64,000 nt of DNA from Vogesella sp. XCS3 (GTDB lineage Bacteria; Pseudomonadota; Gammaproteobacteria; Burkholderiales; Chromobacteriaceae). Every line of letters begins with the position of its first letter. The first letter of the stretch is position 1. The translations under genes and the position numbers were made by a program. This document shows, piece after piece, positions 9,547 to 17,906 of this stretch. Below the pieces are notes generated by a model that had not been told where the DNA came from, made no database searches, and saw only the letters and a list, made by a program, of their open reading frames with translations. The stretch lies in contig NZ_CP085530.1 in assembly GCF_020616155.1 (NCBI RefSeq), forward strand, positions 2,664,501 through 2,728,500, written 5' to 3'.

Positions 9547-10761
9547 ATGATTAAGTGTATAGATGTCTCTGATCTAAAAGTCGGCATGTTCGTGCATGAC
9601 CTGAATTGCGACTGGGCTTCTCACCCGTTCTTTCGCAAGAGCTTCTTGCTGAAGCAAGACAGTGAGATTGCCAAGATTGTCGAGGCCGGCATTCATGAGG
9701 TGTACATCGACACCCAGAAGGGGCTGGACGTTCGGCACGCCCGTACCGAACAGGAGGTGAAGGAAACACTGCAGCAAGAGATGCTGGAGATTGCCAGCAA
9801 AGAACCCTCGCCCATTATCCAGGTATCGTTTGCCGACGAGATGGGGCGTGCCGCCCGCATCAAGAACCAGGCGCAGACGCTGGTAAAAACCGTGATGCAG
9901 GATGTACGGCTGGGCAAGGCGGTAGAGCTGGAGCAGGTGGACCCGATGATCGAGTCCATTACCGAATCGGTGCTGCGCAACGGCGGCGCACTGACCACGC
10001 TGCTGCGCATCAAGAACAAGGACGACTATACCTTTTTGCACTCGGTCAGCGTCGGTACGCTGATGATTGCTTTCTGCCGCTCGGTAGGCATGGACCGCGA
10101 GGCGATCCGCCAGGCGGGCTTGGGCGGTTTGCTGCACGATACCGGCAAGGCGCTGGTGCCGGACGAGATCCTGAACAAGCCGGGGCGGCTCACTGACGAA
10201 GAATTCGACATCATCCGCCGCCACCCTGGCGACGGCCACGAGATTTTGCTGAAAACCCCGGGCATTGGCGAGATCCCGCTGGACATCACCCTGCACCATC
10301 ACGAGCGCGTGGATGGTAGCGGTTACCCGCACAAGCTGCCGGGCGAGCAGATCACCACCATGGCCAAAATGGCGGCCATTGTGGATGTGTATGACGCCAT
10401 TACCGCCGACCGTTGCTATCACAAGGGCTTGTCGGCTACCGACGGCCTGCGCAAGCTGTACGAGTGGAGCAAATACCACTTCGACCCCAAGCTGGTACAA
10501 GCTTTCATGCGCTGCGTGGGGATTTACCCGGTGGGCACGCTGGTATTGCTGGAGTCGGGCAAGCTGGGCGTGGTGATAGAGCAGAACGAGGGCAACTTGC
10601 TACAGCCTACCGTGAAGACGTTTTTCAGTACCAAGAGCGGCGTTTACCTGAGCCCCGAAATCGTCAACCTGGCCAAGCCGCTGGGTTTTGGTGGCGGCGA
10701 CAAGATTGTCAGCCATGAAGACCCGGCAAAGTGGAAGGTCAACCCGCTGCGTTTCTTGTAA
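9547..10761 (+). CDS. HD-GYP cyclic-di-GMP phosphodiesterase with DUF3391
   Basis: 404 residues. The N-terminal DUF3391 region ([13 protein letters not shown]) is followed by an HD-GYP domain at about 160-340, with the metal-binding [23 protein letters not shown] and [10 protein letters not shown] motifs all intact. It should hydrolyse c-di-GMP. No membrane segment, so cytoplasmic. It is flanked by a chemoreceptor and a diguanylate cyclase, so this block is devoted to motility and biofilm signalling. No clear Shine-Dalgarno precedes the ATG. Confidence 0.94.
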   Translation: MIKCIDVSDLKVGMFVHDLNCDWASHPFFRKSFLLKQDSEIAKIVEAGIHEVYIDTQKGLDVRHARTEQEVKETLQQEMLEIASKEPSPIIQVSFADEMGRAARIKNQAQTLVKTVMQDVRLGKAVELEQVDPMIESITESVLRNGGALTTLLRIKNKDDYTFLHSVSVGTLMIAFCRSVGMDREAIRQAGLGGLLHDTGKALVPDEILNKPGRLTDEEFDIIRRHPGDGHEILLKTPGIGEIPLDITLHHHERVDGSGYPHKLPGEQITTMAKMAAIVDVYDAITADRCYHKGLSATDGLRKLYEWSKYHFDPKLVQAFMRCVGIYPVGTLVLLESGKLGVVIEQNEGNLLQPTVKTFFSTKSGVYLSPEIVNLAKPLGFGGGDKIVSHEDPAKWKVNPLRFL

Positions 10762-10783
10762 GCGCGAGAATGTTTGCCAAATG

Positions 10784-10819
10784 AATGCGGCCAACCCTGG
10801 TGCCAGGGTTGGCCGCATT
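10784..10819 (+). terminator. hairpin built from two inverted uptake-like words
   Basis: A perfect 17-bp inverted repeat (AATGCGGCCAACCCTGG and its complement, two bases apart) between two convergent genes. It is made of GCGGCCAACCCT facing its own complement. No strong T tract. Confidence 0.6.
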
Positions 10820-10834
10820 GTCTTGGTGCGGTGC

Positions 10835-11770
10835 TTAGAGTTTAACCAGCTCGCGGTCGTTACCGCCGCGGCGTTTGGCGCGGTACATGGCGCTGTCGGC
10901 CTGGGTAAGGATATCGCGAGGCATTACGCTGCCGCTGGTAAACAGGGTAATGCCCACCGAGGCGCTGACGCTGTTGGGCAGGCTCAGCCCGTCTACCGGG
11001 CTGGACAGCGTGGCGATGATCTTGTTGGCAACGGCACGGGCACCGCTTTCATTGGTGCTTTCCAGCAGCACGGCAAACTCGTCACCGCCCACGCGGATCA
11101 ACAGGTCGCTGGTGCGTACCACGCCGCGCAGGCGCGCCGCCATGGTAGACAGTACGCGGTCGCCAATCACATGGCCGTGTACGTCGTTAATGGCCTTGAA
11201 ACGGTCCAGATCCAGAAACAGCAAGGCACACAGCCGTGCGGTGTTGTCCTTGGCCAGGTTGTCCAGCTTCAGCTCCAGATAGCGGCGGTTGGCCAGGCCG
11301 GTCAGCGAGTCGCGGTGCGCCAGCTCGGTAAGGTGGCCTTGCAGCAGCTGCAGGCGCTGCGCTTCCTGGCGGCGGGTGGTGACATCGTGGTGGGTTTCCA
11401 GCAGGCCATCCAGCTCGCCCTGGGCGTTGAATAGCGGTGCCAGGGTAATTTCGTAAAAGCGCTGCTGGCCAAAGCTGTCGGTGCAGGTTTGCTCGCTGGT
11501 GACGGGCTTGCGCCACTCGATAACCTGCTGCCGCGGGCAGGGTTTGTCGTCTTCGCAAGGCTGGCTGCTGCCGTGGATGTAGTGGTGGCACGGCCCGTGC
11601 TTTGGCTCGCCGTACTGGCGGCGCGCTTCGGCATTGGCGTATTCCACGGTATGGTCTGGCCGGAACAACATGACGGGGTGGGGCAGCAAATCCAGGATTT
11701 GCTGCAATCGTGCGGCATCCGGGTGTGCGTGGCCGGTTTGCGGGGTAAGCGAGTGGTCAGATAGCGTCAT
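10835..11770 (-). CDS. PAS-GGDEF diguanylate cyclase
   Basis: 311 residues. A PAS domain (about 20-135) with a cysteine-rich loop (GPCHHYIHGSSQPCEDDKPC) is followed by a GGDEF domain (about 155-305). The catalytic IRVGGDEF is intact and the RTSD five residues before it is a product-inhibition I-site. It should make c-di-GMP from two GTP under feedback control. The Cys/His loop is seen in many PAS_4-like sensors; metal or redox sensing is only a guess. Cytoplasmic, monocistronic. Confidence 0.93.
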   Translation of the reverse strand: MTLSDHSLTPQTGHAHPDAARLQQILDLLPHPVMLFRPDHTVEYANAEARRQYGEPKHGPCHHYIHGSSQPCEDDKPCPRQQVIEWRKPVTSEQTCTDSFGQQRFYEITLAPLFNAQGELDGLLETHHDVTTRRQEAQRLQLLQGHLTELAHRDSLTGLANRRYLELKLDNLAKDNTARLCALLFLDLDRFKAINDVHGHVIGDRVLSTMAARLRGVVRTSDLLIRVGGDEFAVLLESTNESGARAVANKIIATLSSPVDGLSLPNSVSASVGITLFTSGSVMPRDILTQADSAMYRAKRRGGNDRELVKL

Positions 11771-11894
11771 GTCCGCTCAAGTGGCTGTCTACAAAAAGAA
11801 ATAGGTTAACAGTTGCTTGAAATCGTCATGACTTGTGTTTTAAATTTAATGACAATTAGCAATACAATGCTAATAAGTTAAGGTATGTTTCTAT

Positions 11895-11925
11895 AAAAAA
11901 GGCTGGTCAATTGACCAGCCTTTTG
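11895..11925 (-). terminator. terminator after cpdB
   Basis: AAAAAAGGCTGGTCAA meets its perfect complement ending in TTTT; it lies just past the cpdB stop. The sequence between it and 11771 is AT-rich and probably holds the promoter of the diguanylate cyclase; no gene is seen there. Confidence 0.85.
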
Positions 11926-11942
11926 TCATTTATGCAACACTG

Positions 11943-13847
11943 CTATTTGATCAGCTCGATACTGAGCGAGCCGTCGCCGTTATCGCGTACCACGCTAAAT
12001 TCCGGGTGGCGCGCCAGTACAGAGCGGGCTCCGCTACCGGTGCTGAAGCGCAGGCCGACACCGGCTACCGGCAGGATGCGCCAGTTGTTGTCGCGGCTTG
12101 GGTTTACCGAGCCTTTGCTGGCCAGGTAGCGCGCCAGCGCCTCGCGGTTTTCGTCCGGCGCATCGATGACAATCTGCTTGCCATTGAGGCCGGCAAAGTT
12201 GCCGCCGCCGCTGGCGCGGTAGTTGTTGGTGGCCACCAGGAAGGTCTGGCTGTCATCCAGCGGTTTGCCGTCGTAACGCAGGTTCACGATGCGGTGCGCG
12301 GCCGCGTTGGCCAGCTTGCCGTCCATGTCGTAGCGCGAGGGCTGCGTCACGTCGATGTCGTAGCTGACGCCATCGATGGTGTCGAAGTTGTAGGAGCGGA
12401 AGTCGGGGTTGATCAGCTCTTGCGCCGCCGGGCCTTGCGGGTCGATGCGGTTGAACTGGCCGGCCGAGCGTTCCAGCCATTCACGCACGTCGCTGCCTTT
12501 TACCTTCACCACTTTCAGGGTGTTGGGGTAGATGTACAGGTCGGCCAGGTTCTTGATGGCCAGCGGGCCGGCCGGAATATCGGTGTAGTAGCCCCAGCCC
12601 TGGCGGCCACCAGCCTTGAACGGCGCGGCGGCAGACAGCAGCGGCAGCTTCTCGTATTCGGTGCCGCGCACGGCGTTTTGCACGTACCACAGCTGTGCTT
12701 GCGACACGATCTGTACTGACGGGTCATCGGCTACCTGGGCAAAGTAGCTGTAGATCGGCGCGGTGCTTTGCGCTACCTGGCCGCGCACGTAGCTCAGCGT
12801 ATCGTCGTGTACGTGGCCGATCAGCTCGCGCACCAGCGGGTCGGCGTCCACGGTAGGCTTTTTGGCTTTCTTGTCGAAGATGGGGCGCAGGCTGGCTTGC
12901 TGGTCGATTACTTTCCAGCTGCGGCCAACCTTGTCCACCGTCAGGTCGATCACACCCAGGTGGTCGCCCCAGCGGCCGGGCATGGTGGCGGCCACACCGT
13001 TGATGGTGCCCTTGTCGATATTCACTTTCGGGTAGTCGGCAAACGCCTTGGACGGAAACTCGGCGTGGGCGTGGCCGAACAGGATGGCGTCAATGCCCGC
13101 CACCTCGGCCAGGCCGGCTACCGAGTTTTCGGCAAAGCGCGGCTGTTCGCCCTTCTCGAAGCCGGAGTGCGCCACCGCTACCACGATGTCGGCGCCTTTT
13201 TTCTTCATTTCCGGCACGTAGCGGCGGGCGCTTTCCAGGATGTCCTGCGCCTGCACGCGGCCTTCCAGGTTGGCTTTGTCCCACATCAGGATTTGCGGCG
13301 GCACGAAGCCGATCACGCCGATGGTGAGCGTGTGCGTCTTGCCGTCTTCGTCCTGCACCTTGCGCTTGAGCAGGGTGTAGGGCTGTACCAGCGGCTTGCC
13401 GGTTTTGGCGTCGGTGACGTTGGCCGACACATAAGGGAAGGCGGCACCCTGCAGCGCTTGCTTCAGGAACGGCAGGCCGAAGTTGAATTCGTGGTTGCCG
13501 ATATTGCCGGCGTCGTAGCGCAGCGCGTTCATCACGGTATAGGCCGGGTGGGTTTCACCCTTTTTCAGCGGTTTTACTTTTGCCACCAGGTCGCCCATCG
13601 GGCTGCCTTGCAGCAGGTCGCCGTTATCGATCAGCACGCTGTTTTTGGCTTCGGCGCGGGCGGTCTTGATCAGGCTGACGGTTTTGGCCAGGCCAAAATC
13701 ATCGGTGGCTTTGTCCTGGTAGTAGTCGTAGTTCACCAGGTTCATGTGGATGTCGCTGGTTTCCAGCAGGCGCAGCTTGACCGGGGCGGCCCAGGCGCTG
13801 CTAACGGCAACGGCCAGCAAGCTGGCGGCAAACAGTTGGCGTGTCAT
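11943..13847 (-). CDS. cpdB: periplasmic 2',3'-cyclic-nucleotide phosphodiesterase / 3'-nucleotidase
   Basis: 634 residues from ATG 13847, which begins a clear signal peptide (MTRQLFAASLLAVAVSSAWA). The frame runs open upstream but that part is not protein-like. Calcineurin-type phosphoesterase motifs are LLETSDIHMN, IDNGDLLQGSPMGD, NIGNHEFNFG and LFGHAHAEFPS. The C-terminal 5'-nucleotidase domain follows. Exported, it releases nucleosides from cyclic and 3'-nucleotides for scavenging. E. coli CpdB is 647 residues, so the length fits. Confidence 0.95.
   Translation of the reverse strand: MTRQLFAASLLAVAVSSAWAAPVKLRLLETSDIHMNLVNYDYYQDKATDDFGLAKTVSLIKTARAEAKNSVLIDNGDLLQGSPMGDLVAKVKPLKKGETHPAYTVMNALRYDAGNIGNHEFNFGLPFLKQALQGAAFPYVSANVTDAKTGKPLVQPYTLLKRKVQDEDGKTHTLTIGVIGFVPPQILMWDKANLEGRVQAQDILESARRYVPEMKKKGADIVVAVAHSGFEKGEQPRFAENSVAGLAEVAGIDAILFGHAHAEFPSKAFADYPKVNIDKGTINGVAATMPGRWGDHLGVIDLTVDKVGRSWKVIDQQASLRPIFDKKAKKPTVDADPLVRELIGHVHDDTLSYVRGQVAQSTAPIYSYFAQVADDPSVQIVSQAQLWYVQNAVRGTEYEKLPLLSAAAPFKAGGRQGWGYYTDIPAGPLAIKNLADLYIYPNTLKVVKVKGSDVREWLERSAGQFNRIDPQGPAAQELINPDFRSYNFDTIDGVSYDIDVTQPSRYDMDGKLANAAAHRIVNLRYDGKPLDDSQTFLVATNNYRASGGGNFAGLNGKQIVIDAPDENREALARYLASKGSVNPSRDNNWRILPVAGVGLRFSTGSGARSVLARHPEFSVVRDNGDGSLSIELIK
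12921..12932 (+). repeat. uptake-word copy GCGGCCAACCTT
   Basis: Exact copy inside cpdB; on the coding strand it reads Lys-Val-Gly-Arg. Confidence 0.6.
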
Positions 13848-13933
13848 GGTGTGCTTACTCGTGTTGGTAGCCGGTCGGGTGCCGGCTGATGGCGCGAGTG
13901 TGCAATAAATGCCGCCCGCCTGACAACGCAGGC

Positions 13934-14278
13934 TTAGCCCAGTGCGCGGCTGCCGTCTGCCGGGTACTTGCGGGCGTTCTTCTGCAGCTTGTCGGCCACG
14001 GCGGCGTTCAGGTCCACGCCTGTCACATCGGCCAGTCGCACCAGGTACATCAGCACGTCGGCCAGCTCTTCCTGCAAGTGGGTGTACTCGGCCGGGTTGG
14101 CCGCAAGGTTGGCGGCCTCGGCGTCGGTCTTCCACTGGAAGATCTCGGCCAGCTCGCCCACTTCGCCGGTTAGCGCCAGCATCAGGTTGCGCGGGGTGTG
14201 AAACGGTTGCCACTGGCGGGCGGCGGCAAATTCGCGCTGGGCGGCGATCAGGCCGTCTACGTTCACAAGGTGGGTCAT
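13934..14278 (-). CDS. MazG-like nucleotide pyrophosphohydrolase (dCTPase type)
   Basis: 114 residues from ATG 14278, with AAAGGA seven bases before it. The all-alpha NTP-PPase signature is present: LTGEVGELAEIFQW and EELADVLMYLVRLAD, the Glu/Asp set that binds magnesium. It resembles RS21-C6/DCTPP1 proteins, which hydrolyse dCTP and modified pyrimidine dNTPs to keep the nucleotide pool clean. It lies 86 bases upstream of cpdB on the same strand and could be cotranscribed. Confidence 0.9.
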   Translation of the reverse strand: MTHLVNVDGLIAAQREFAAARQWQPFHTPRNLMLALTGEVGELAEIFQWKTDAEAANLAANPAEYTHLQEELADVLMYLVRLADVTGVDLNAAVADKLQKNARKYPADGSRALG

Positions 14279-14308
14279 GCGGTGTCCTTTATCGGGCGGG
14301 TACAAGGC

Positions 14309-14334
14309 AAAACGCCCTGCACAGGCAGGGCGTG
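14309..14334 (-). terminator. terminator of the GST gene
   Basis: CGCCCTGC, ACAG loop, GCAGGGCG, then GTTTTGCC on the minus strand; located just after the GST stop. Confidence 0.65.
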
Positions 14335-14357
14335 GTGGTAGCGGGCAAGTTGGCCGC

Positions 14358-14966
14358 TTACAGCAGGCCTTCTTCCTTCATGGCCTGTTGCACCGCCGGG
14401 CGGGCAAAGATGCGGGTGCTAAAGGCCTGCAGTGCCGGCCAGGCGTCCAGGCTGCGGCCAACGTATTTGCTCCACGACAGGCACACGAACAGGTAGCCGT
14501 CGGCCACGGTGTAGCTATCGCCCAGCAGGTAGTCCTGCTGGCCCAGCGTGCTGTTGAGCGCATCAAAGCGCGTGGTCAGGCGCTGCCAGGCGGCGTCTTT
14601 TACCGCCTCGTCCTGGCTGTGGAACAGCGGCGAGAAGCCCTTGTGCACTTCGGTGGAGATGAAGTTCAGCGCTTCTTGCAGGCGGTAGCGAGCCAGCGTA
14701 CCGTTGGCCGGGGCCAGGTTTTTCTCGGGTGCCTGGTCGGCAATGTACTGCACCAGCGCCGGGCCTTCGGTAAGGATCTCGCCGTTATCCAGCTGCAGCG
14801 CCGGTACGTAGCCCTTGCTGTTGATGGCGCGGAAGTCGGCGCCGCTTTCGGTGAGGCGCGGCTCGGCGCGCAGGTTCACTTTTTCGAACTGGTACGGCAG
14901 GCCGCTTTCTGCCAGGGCAATGTGCGGGGACAGCGAGCAGGCACCGGGGGAGTAGAACAGTTTCAT
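14358..14966 (-). CDS. glutathione S-transferase, beta-class type
   Basis: 202 residues. The thioredoxin-like N-terminal domain begins MKLFYSPGACSLSPHIAL, with the beta-class cysteine in GACS; GYVPALQLDNGEILTEG holds the cis-Pro and the glutathione-binding residues. The alpha-helical C-terminal domain follows (GDSYTVADGYLFVCLSW). Cytoplasmic detoxification by conjugating glutathione is the expected role; the substrate is unknown. AGGAT precedes the start. Confidence 0.93.
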   Translation of the reverse strand: MKLFYSPGACSLSPHIALAESGLPYQFEKVNLRAEPRLTESGADFRAINSKGYVPALQLDNGEILTEGPALVQYIADQAPEKNLAPANGTLARYRLQEALNFISTEVHKGFSPLFHSQDEAVKDAAWQRLTTRFDALNSTLGQQDYLLGDSYTVADGYLFVCLSWSKYVGRSLDAWPALQAFSTRIFARPAVQQAMKEEGLL

Positions 14967-15024
14967 CTTGTATCCTCAACGAAGGGGGCCGTATTGCCAG
15001 CCAGGTCGGGCTGGCGATGGACTA

Positions 15025-15272
15025 GGGCCTGTTAACACTATTTATTGCTGCGGCGCAGGCTCGAGAAGTTTTCCAATGCCAGGCGGAGGGCGATGCGCTG
15101 GGTGGTTCCCAGCGCAAGCCTGACAACGCCGCAGTGGGAAGCTTATCGGGCCTGCCCTTCGGGGCGCGCGCCATGCGGGGCACTGCTTTGTCAAACCCTG
15201 CTGCGCCCGGTTTTTCGTGCATTGCCGCCGCCTGACAAGCGCCGCCGCATCAAAAATAGCGTTAACAGGCCC
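15025..15272. mobile_element. 248-bp MITE-like element
   Basis: Perfect terminal inverted repeats GGGCCTGTTAAC / GTTAACAGGCCC, extending imperfectly to CTATTT / AAATAG, enclose 248 bp. A TA dinucleotide is duplicated at both borders (15023-15024 and 15273-15274). There is no transposase gene inside; the short open frames reading to both ends (ending SVNRP) look accidental. The ends resemble those of IS5-superfamily elements, which could mobilise it in trans. It sits in the gap between the GST gene and the siderophore operon. Confidence 0.75.
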
Positions 15273-15303
15273 TAAGCCATCATGGTGATGGCTGCGGCGG
15301 ATT

Positions 15304-16044
15304 TCAAGCCTCGTCCATTTCTACGTGGCGCAGGTCGTGGTACTCGTGCTCGGCCAGGCCCTGTTTCCAGTAGCCCACCAGCCGGGTGCGCGCGCGGCTG
15401 CTGCGGCCGGCGGCGATGAAGCGCGCGCGGATGGCTTTTACCACGCCGGACTCGGCGGCGGCCCACAGGTAGGCGTCTTGCCATTGGCTGGCCGGCAGCG
15501 CGTCCAGCGCCGGCAGCAAGGCATCCACCGCATCGGCCACTATCCATTGCACGTTGACGCCGGCCGGGTGTTGCAGCGGGATGATTTCGTCGGCCGCCGG
15601 CACCGCCAGCAGCGCGTGGCCGCAGGTATCGGCGGGCAGGCTTTCCAGCAGCGCGCTGGCGGCGGGCAGTGCGCACAGGTCGGCCAGCAGCAGTAGCTGC
15701 CGTTCGCCGGCCACATCCAGCGGTGCACGCGGGCCCATTACCGCCAGCGGGTCGCCGGGCTGGGCGTGGCGCGCCCACAGCGAGGCGGCGCCGTCCGGCT
15801 CGTGCAGCAGGAAGTCGATGTCCAGCTCCAGCGCGTCGCGGCGGAAGTGGCGCACGGTGTAGGCGCGCGAGGCGCGGCCGCCATCGGGCAGCGGAAAGTA
15901 CAGCTTGATATTGGGGCCGTTTTCCACGTGGAACACGGCAAGCTCGGGGCAGCTCACCGTGATGCGGCGCATGCGCGGGGTGAGCTGGGTGGCGCGAACC
16001 ACGCGGGTGTCGAAGTGGTACAGGCGGTCGGTGGGGCGGCTCAT
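15304..16044 (-). CDS. siderophore-interacting protein (ferric-siderophore reductase, ViuB/SIP family)
   Basis: 246 residues. N-terminal FAD-binding domain (RMRRITVSC, RASRAYTVRHF) and C-terminal NAD(P)H-binding SIP domain (LLLADLCALPAASALLES, YLWAAAESGVVKAIR). It should reduce iron in ferric siderophores brought in by the adjacent ABC transporter, releasing Fe2+ in the cytoplasm. AGGAG precedes the ATG. It is the last gene of the minus-strand iron operon, 33 bases after the ATPase gene. Confidence 0.92.
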   Translation of the reverse strand: MSRPTDRLYHFDTRVVRATQLTPRMRRITVSCPELAVFHVENGPNIKLYFPLPDGGRASRAYTVRHFRRDALELDIDFLLHEPDGAASLWARHAQPGDPLAVMGPRAPLDVAGERQLLLLADLCALPAASALLESLPADTCGHALLAVPAADEIIPLQHPAGVNVQWIVADAVDALLPALDALPASQWQDAYLWAAAESGVVKAIRARFIAAGRSSRARTRLVGYWKQGLAEHEYHDLRHVEMDEA

Positions 16045-16077
16045 GGCGGGCTCCTGATGCGTTCTGGGCAGGGTGGT

Positions 16078-16857
16078 TCAGGCGATGACGCCGTCGATCA
16101 GTACATTGAGGCGGCCGCGCGAGCAGGCTTCGACGCGGCTTTGCACGCCGTAGACGCTGGCCAGCGTGGCCGGGGTAATCACGTTGGCAGGTTGGCCGCA
16201 GGCCAGCACGGCGCCTTGTTTCAGTAATAGCGCACGGTGGCAGTGGTGCAGGGCAATGTTGAGGTCGTGCAGCACCACCAGCGTCACCATGCGGCGGCGG
16301 CGGGTTTCCTCGGCCACCAGCTGCATCACGTGGCACTGGTGGTTGAGGTCCAGCGCCGACAGCGGTTCGTCCAGCAGCAGCACGTCGGGCTGGCGGATCA
16401 GCGCCTGCGCCAGGCCTACCAGCTGCTTCTGGCCGCCGGACAGCTCGTCCAGGTAGCGCATGCCCAGCTCGGCAATGCCCAGCCGCGCCAGCAGGGTGTC
16501 GATGTCGGCGGCGGCGTGGCGGCTGGCCAGCCCCAGGCCGGTGGCGTTGGCCGCCACCATCACCGATTCCACCACCCGCAGGTGCAGCGCCGGTGGCAGG
16601 CTTTGCGGCAGGTACACCACGTGGCGCGCCCGCGCTTCCAGCGGCAGCGCTCCCAGCGCCTGGCCGTCCAGCGTTACGCTGCCGTGCAGCGGCAAGAGGC
16701 CGGCCAGCGTTTTCAGCAGCGTGGACTTGCCACAGCCGTTGGGGCCGAGCACCGCGGCCACTTCGCCGCGCAGCAGCGGCGGGCAGCTGATGTCGGCCAG
16801 GATCTGGCGGCGGCCGTAGCTGGCGGCCACGCCTTGCAGTAACAGGCCGTCGTTCAT
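16078..16857 (-). CDS. iron-siderophore ABC transporter ATP-binding protein (FecE-like)
   Basis: 259 residues from ATG 16857, which overlaps the permease stop as ATGA. Walker A GPNGCGKST, the signature LSGGQKQ and Walker B VLLLDEPLSALD are intact, as is the H-loop (VVLHDLN). It powers import of the ferric siderophore from periplasm to cytoplasm with the FecCD permease upstream. Confidence 0.95.
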   Translation of the reverse strand: MNDGLLLQGVAASYGRRQILADISCPPLLRGEVAAVLGPNGCGKSTLLKTLAGLLPLHGSVTLDGQALGALPLEARARHVVYLPQSLPPALHLRVVESVMVAANATGLGLASRHAAADIDTLLARLGIAELGMRYLDELSGGQKQLVGLAQALIRQPDVLLLDEPLSALDLNHQCHVMQLVAEETRRRRMVTLVVLHDLNIALHHCHRALLLKQGAVLACGQPANVITPATLASVYGVQSRVEACSRGRLNVLIDGVIA

Positions 16858-17906
16858 GCGCGTTCTCCGTGGCGGAACACCACTGATACGAAAAAGGGAA
16901 TACCCACCAGCGCGGTGACCACGCCTACCGGGATGATGATGCCGGGCAGCAGGTTTTTCGACGCCAGCGACGCCCACGACAGCACCGCGCCGCCGATCAG
17001 CATCGAAGCCGGCAGGTAAAAGCGGTGATCTTCGCCGAACAGGCGGCGGGCGATGTGCGGGGCGATCAGGCCGATAAAGCCGATGGTGCCGGCAAAGGCC
17101 ACCGCCAGGCCGGTGAGCAGGCTGACGCGCAGCAGGCTGGCCAGGCGCAGGCGGCGCACGTCGATGCCGAAACTCTGCGCCCGGTCTTCGCCCAGCCGCA
17201 GCGCGGTCAGGCGCCAGGCGCTACGCAGCGACAGCGGCAGCACCAGCAGCAGCGCGGCGGCCACCAGGCCCAGTACCGGCCAGTTGGCGCGCGACAGGCT
17301 GCCCATGGTCCAGAACACCATGCTTTGCAGCGCCTCCGGGCTGGCCACGAACTGCAGCAGCGACACCAGCGCGTTGAAGCTGAACAGCATGGCAATGCCC
17401 AGCAGCACCACGCCGTTGCCGGACAGCCGCGCGCGGCGCGCCACCGCGTCCAGCAGCAGTGCGCTGCCCATGGCAAACACGAAGGCGTTGGCCGACACCA
17501 TCCACGGCCCGCTGACGCCGGGCAGGCTGGCCTGCAGCACGATGGCCAGCGACGCGCCCAGCGCAGCGGCCTGGTCCAGCCCCAGCGTGAACGGGCTGGC
17601 CAGCGGGTTGTGCAGCACGGTTTGCGTTTCGGCGCCGGCCAGGCCCAGTGCCATGCCCACCAGTACCGCCATCAGCGCGTACGGCAGGCGGATGTCCCAC
17701 ACGATGATCTGGTTGGTGGCGTCGCCCTGCTGCCACAGCGCCTGCCACAGCTCGCCCAGGCTCAGCGCCGCCGGCCCCAGCGTAAAGTCGGCCAGCAGCG
17801 ACAGCACGATGACGCCGGCCCAGAGCGCCAGCCACAGCAGGCGCTGCCACTGCAGCGCCTGGTAGGCCGGTGCGTAGCCGGCCAGGCTTGCCTGCCCTGC
17901 CCTCAT
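16854..17906 (-). CDS. iron-siderophore ABC transporter permease (FecCD family)
   Basis: 350 residues, about ten hydrophobic segments. FecCD hallmarks are LPYALMAVLVGMALGLAGAE, NPLASPFTLG and GFIGLIAPHIARRLFGEDHR (coupling to the ATPase). A single permease gene serves, so it probably acts as a homodimer. Overlaps both neighbours by ATGA, so the three transport genes are translationally coupled. Confidence 0.95.
   Translation of the reverse strand: MRAGQASLAGYAPAYQALQWQRLLWLALWAGVIVLSLLADFTLGPAALSLGELWQALWQQGDATNQIIVWDIRLPYALMAVLVGMALGLAGAETQTVLHNPLASPFTLGLDQAAALGASLAIVLQASLPGVSGPWMVSANAFVFAMGSALLLDAVARRARLSGNGVVLLGIAMLFSFNALVSLLQFVASPEALQSMVFWTMGSLSRANWPVLGLVAAALLLVLPLSLRSAWRLTALRLGEDRAQSFGIDVRRLRLASLLRVSLLTGLAVAFAGTIGFIGLIAPHIARRLFGEDHRFYLPASMLIGGAVLSWASLASKNLLPGIIIPVGVVTALVGIPFFVSVVFRHGERA

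Noticed and set aside
15920..15935. CACGTG palindrome resembling parS
   Set aside because: Three mismatches to the parS consensus and inside a coding gene.
15272..16336. 354-codon minus-strand frame overlapping the siderophore-interacting protein and ATPase genes
   Set aside because: Arg/Pro/Ala-rich out-of-frame reading; the SIP frame has the right motifs and ribosome site. Its reading into the MITE end is coincidental.
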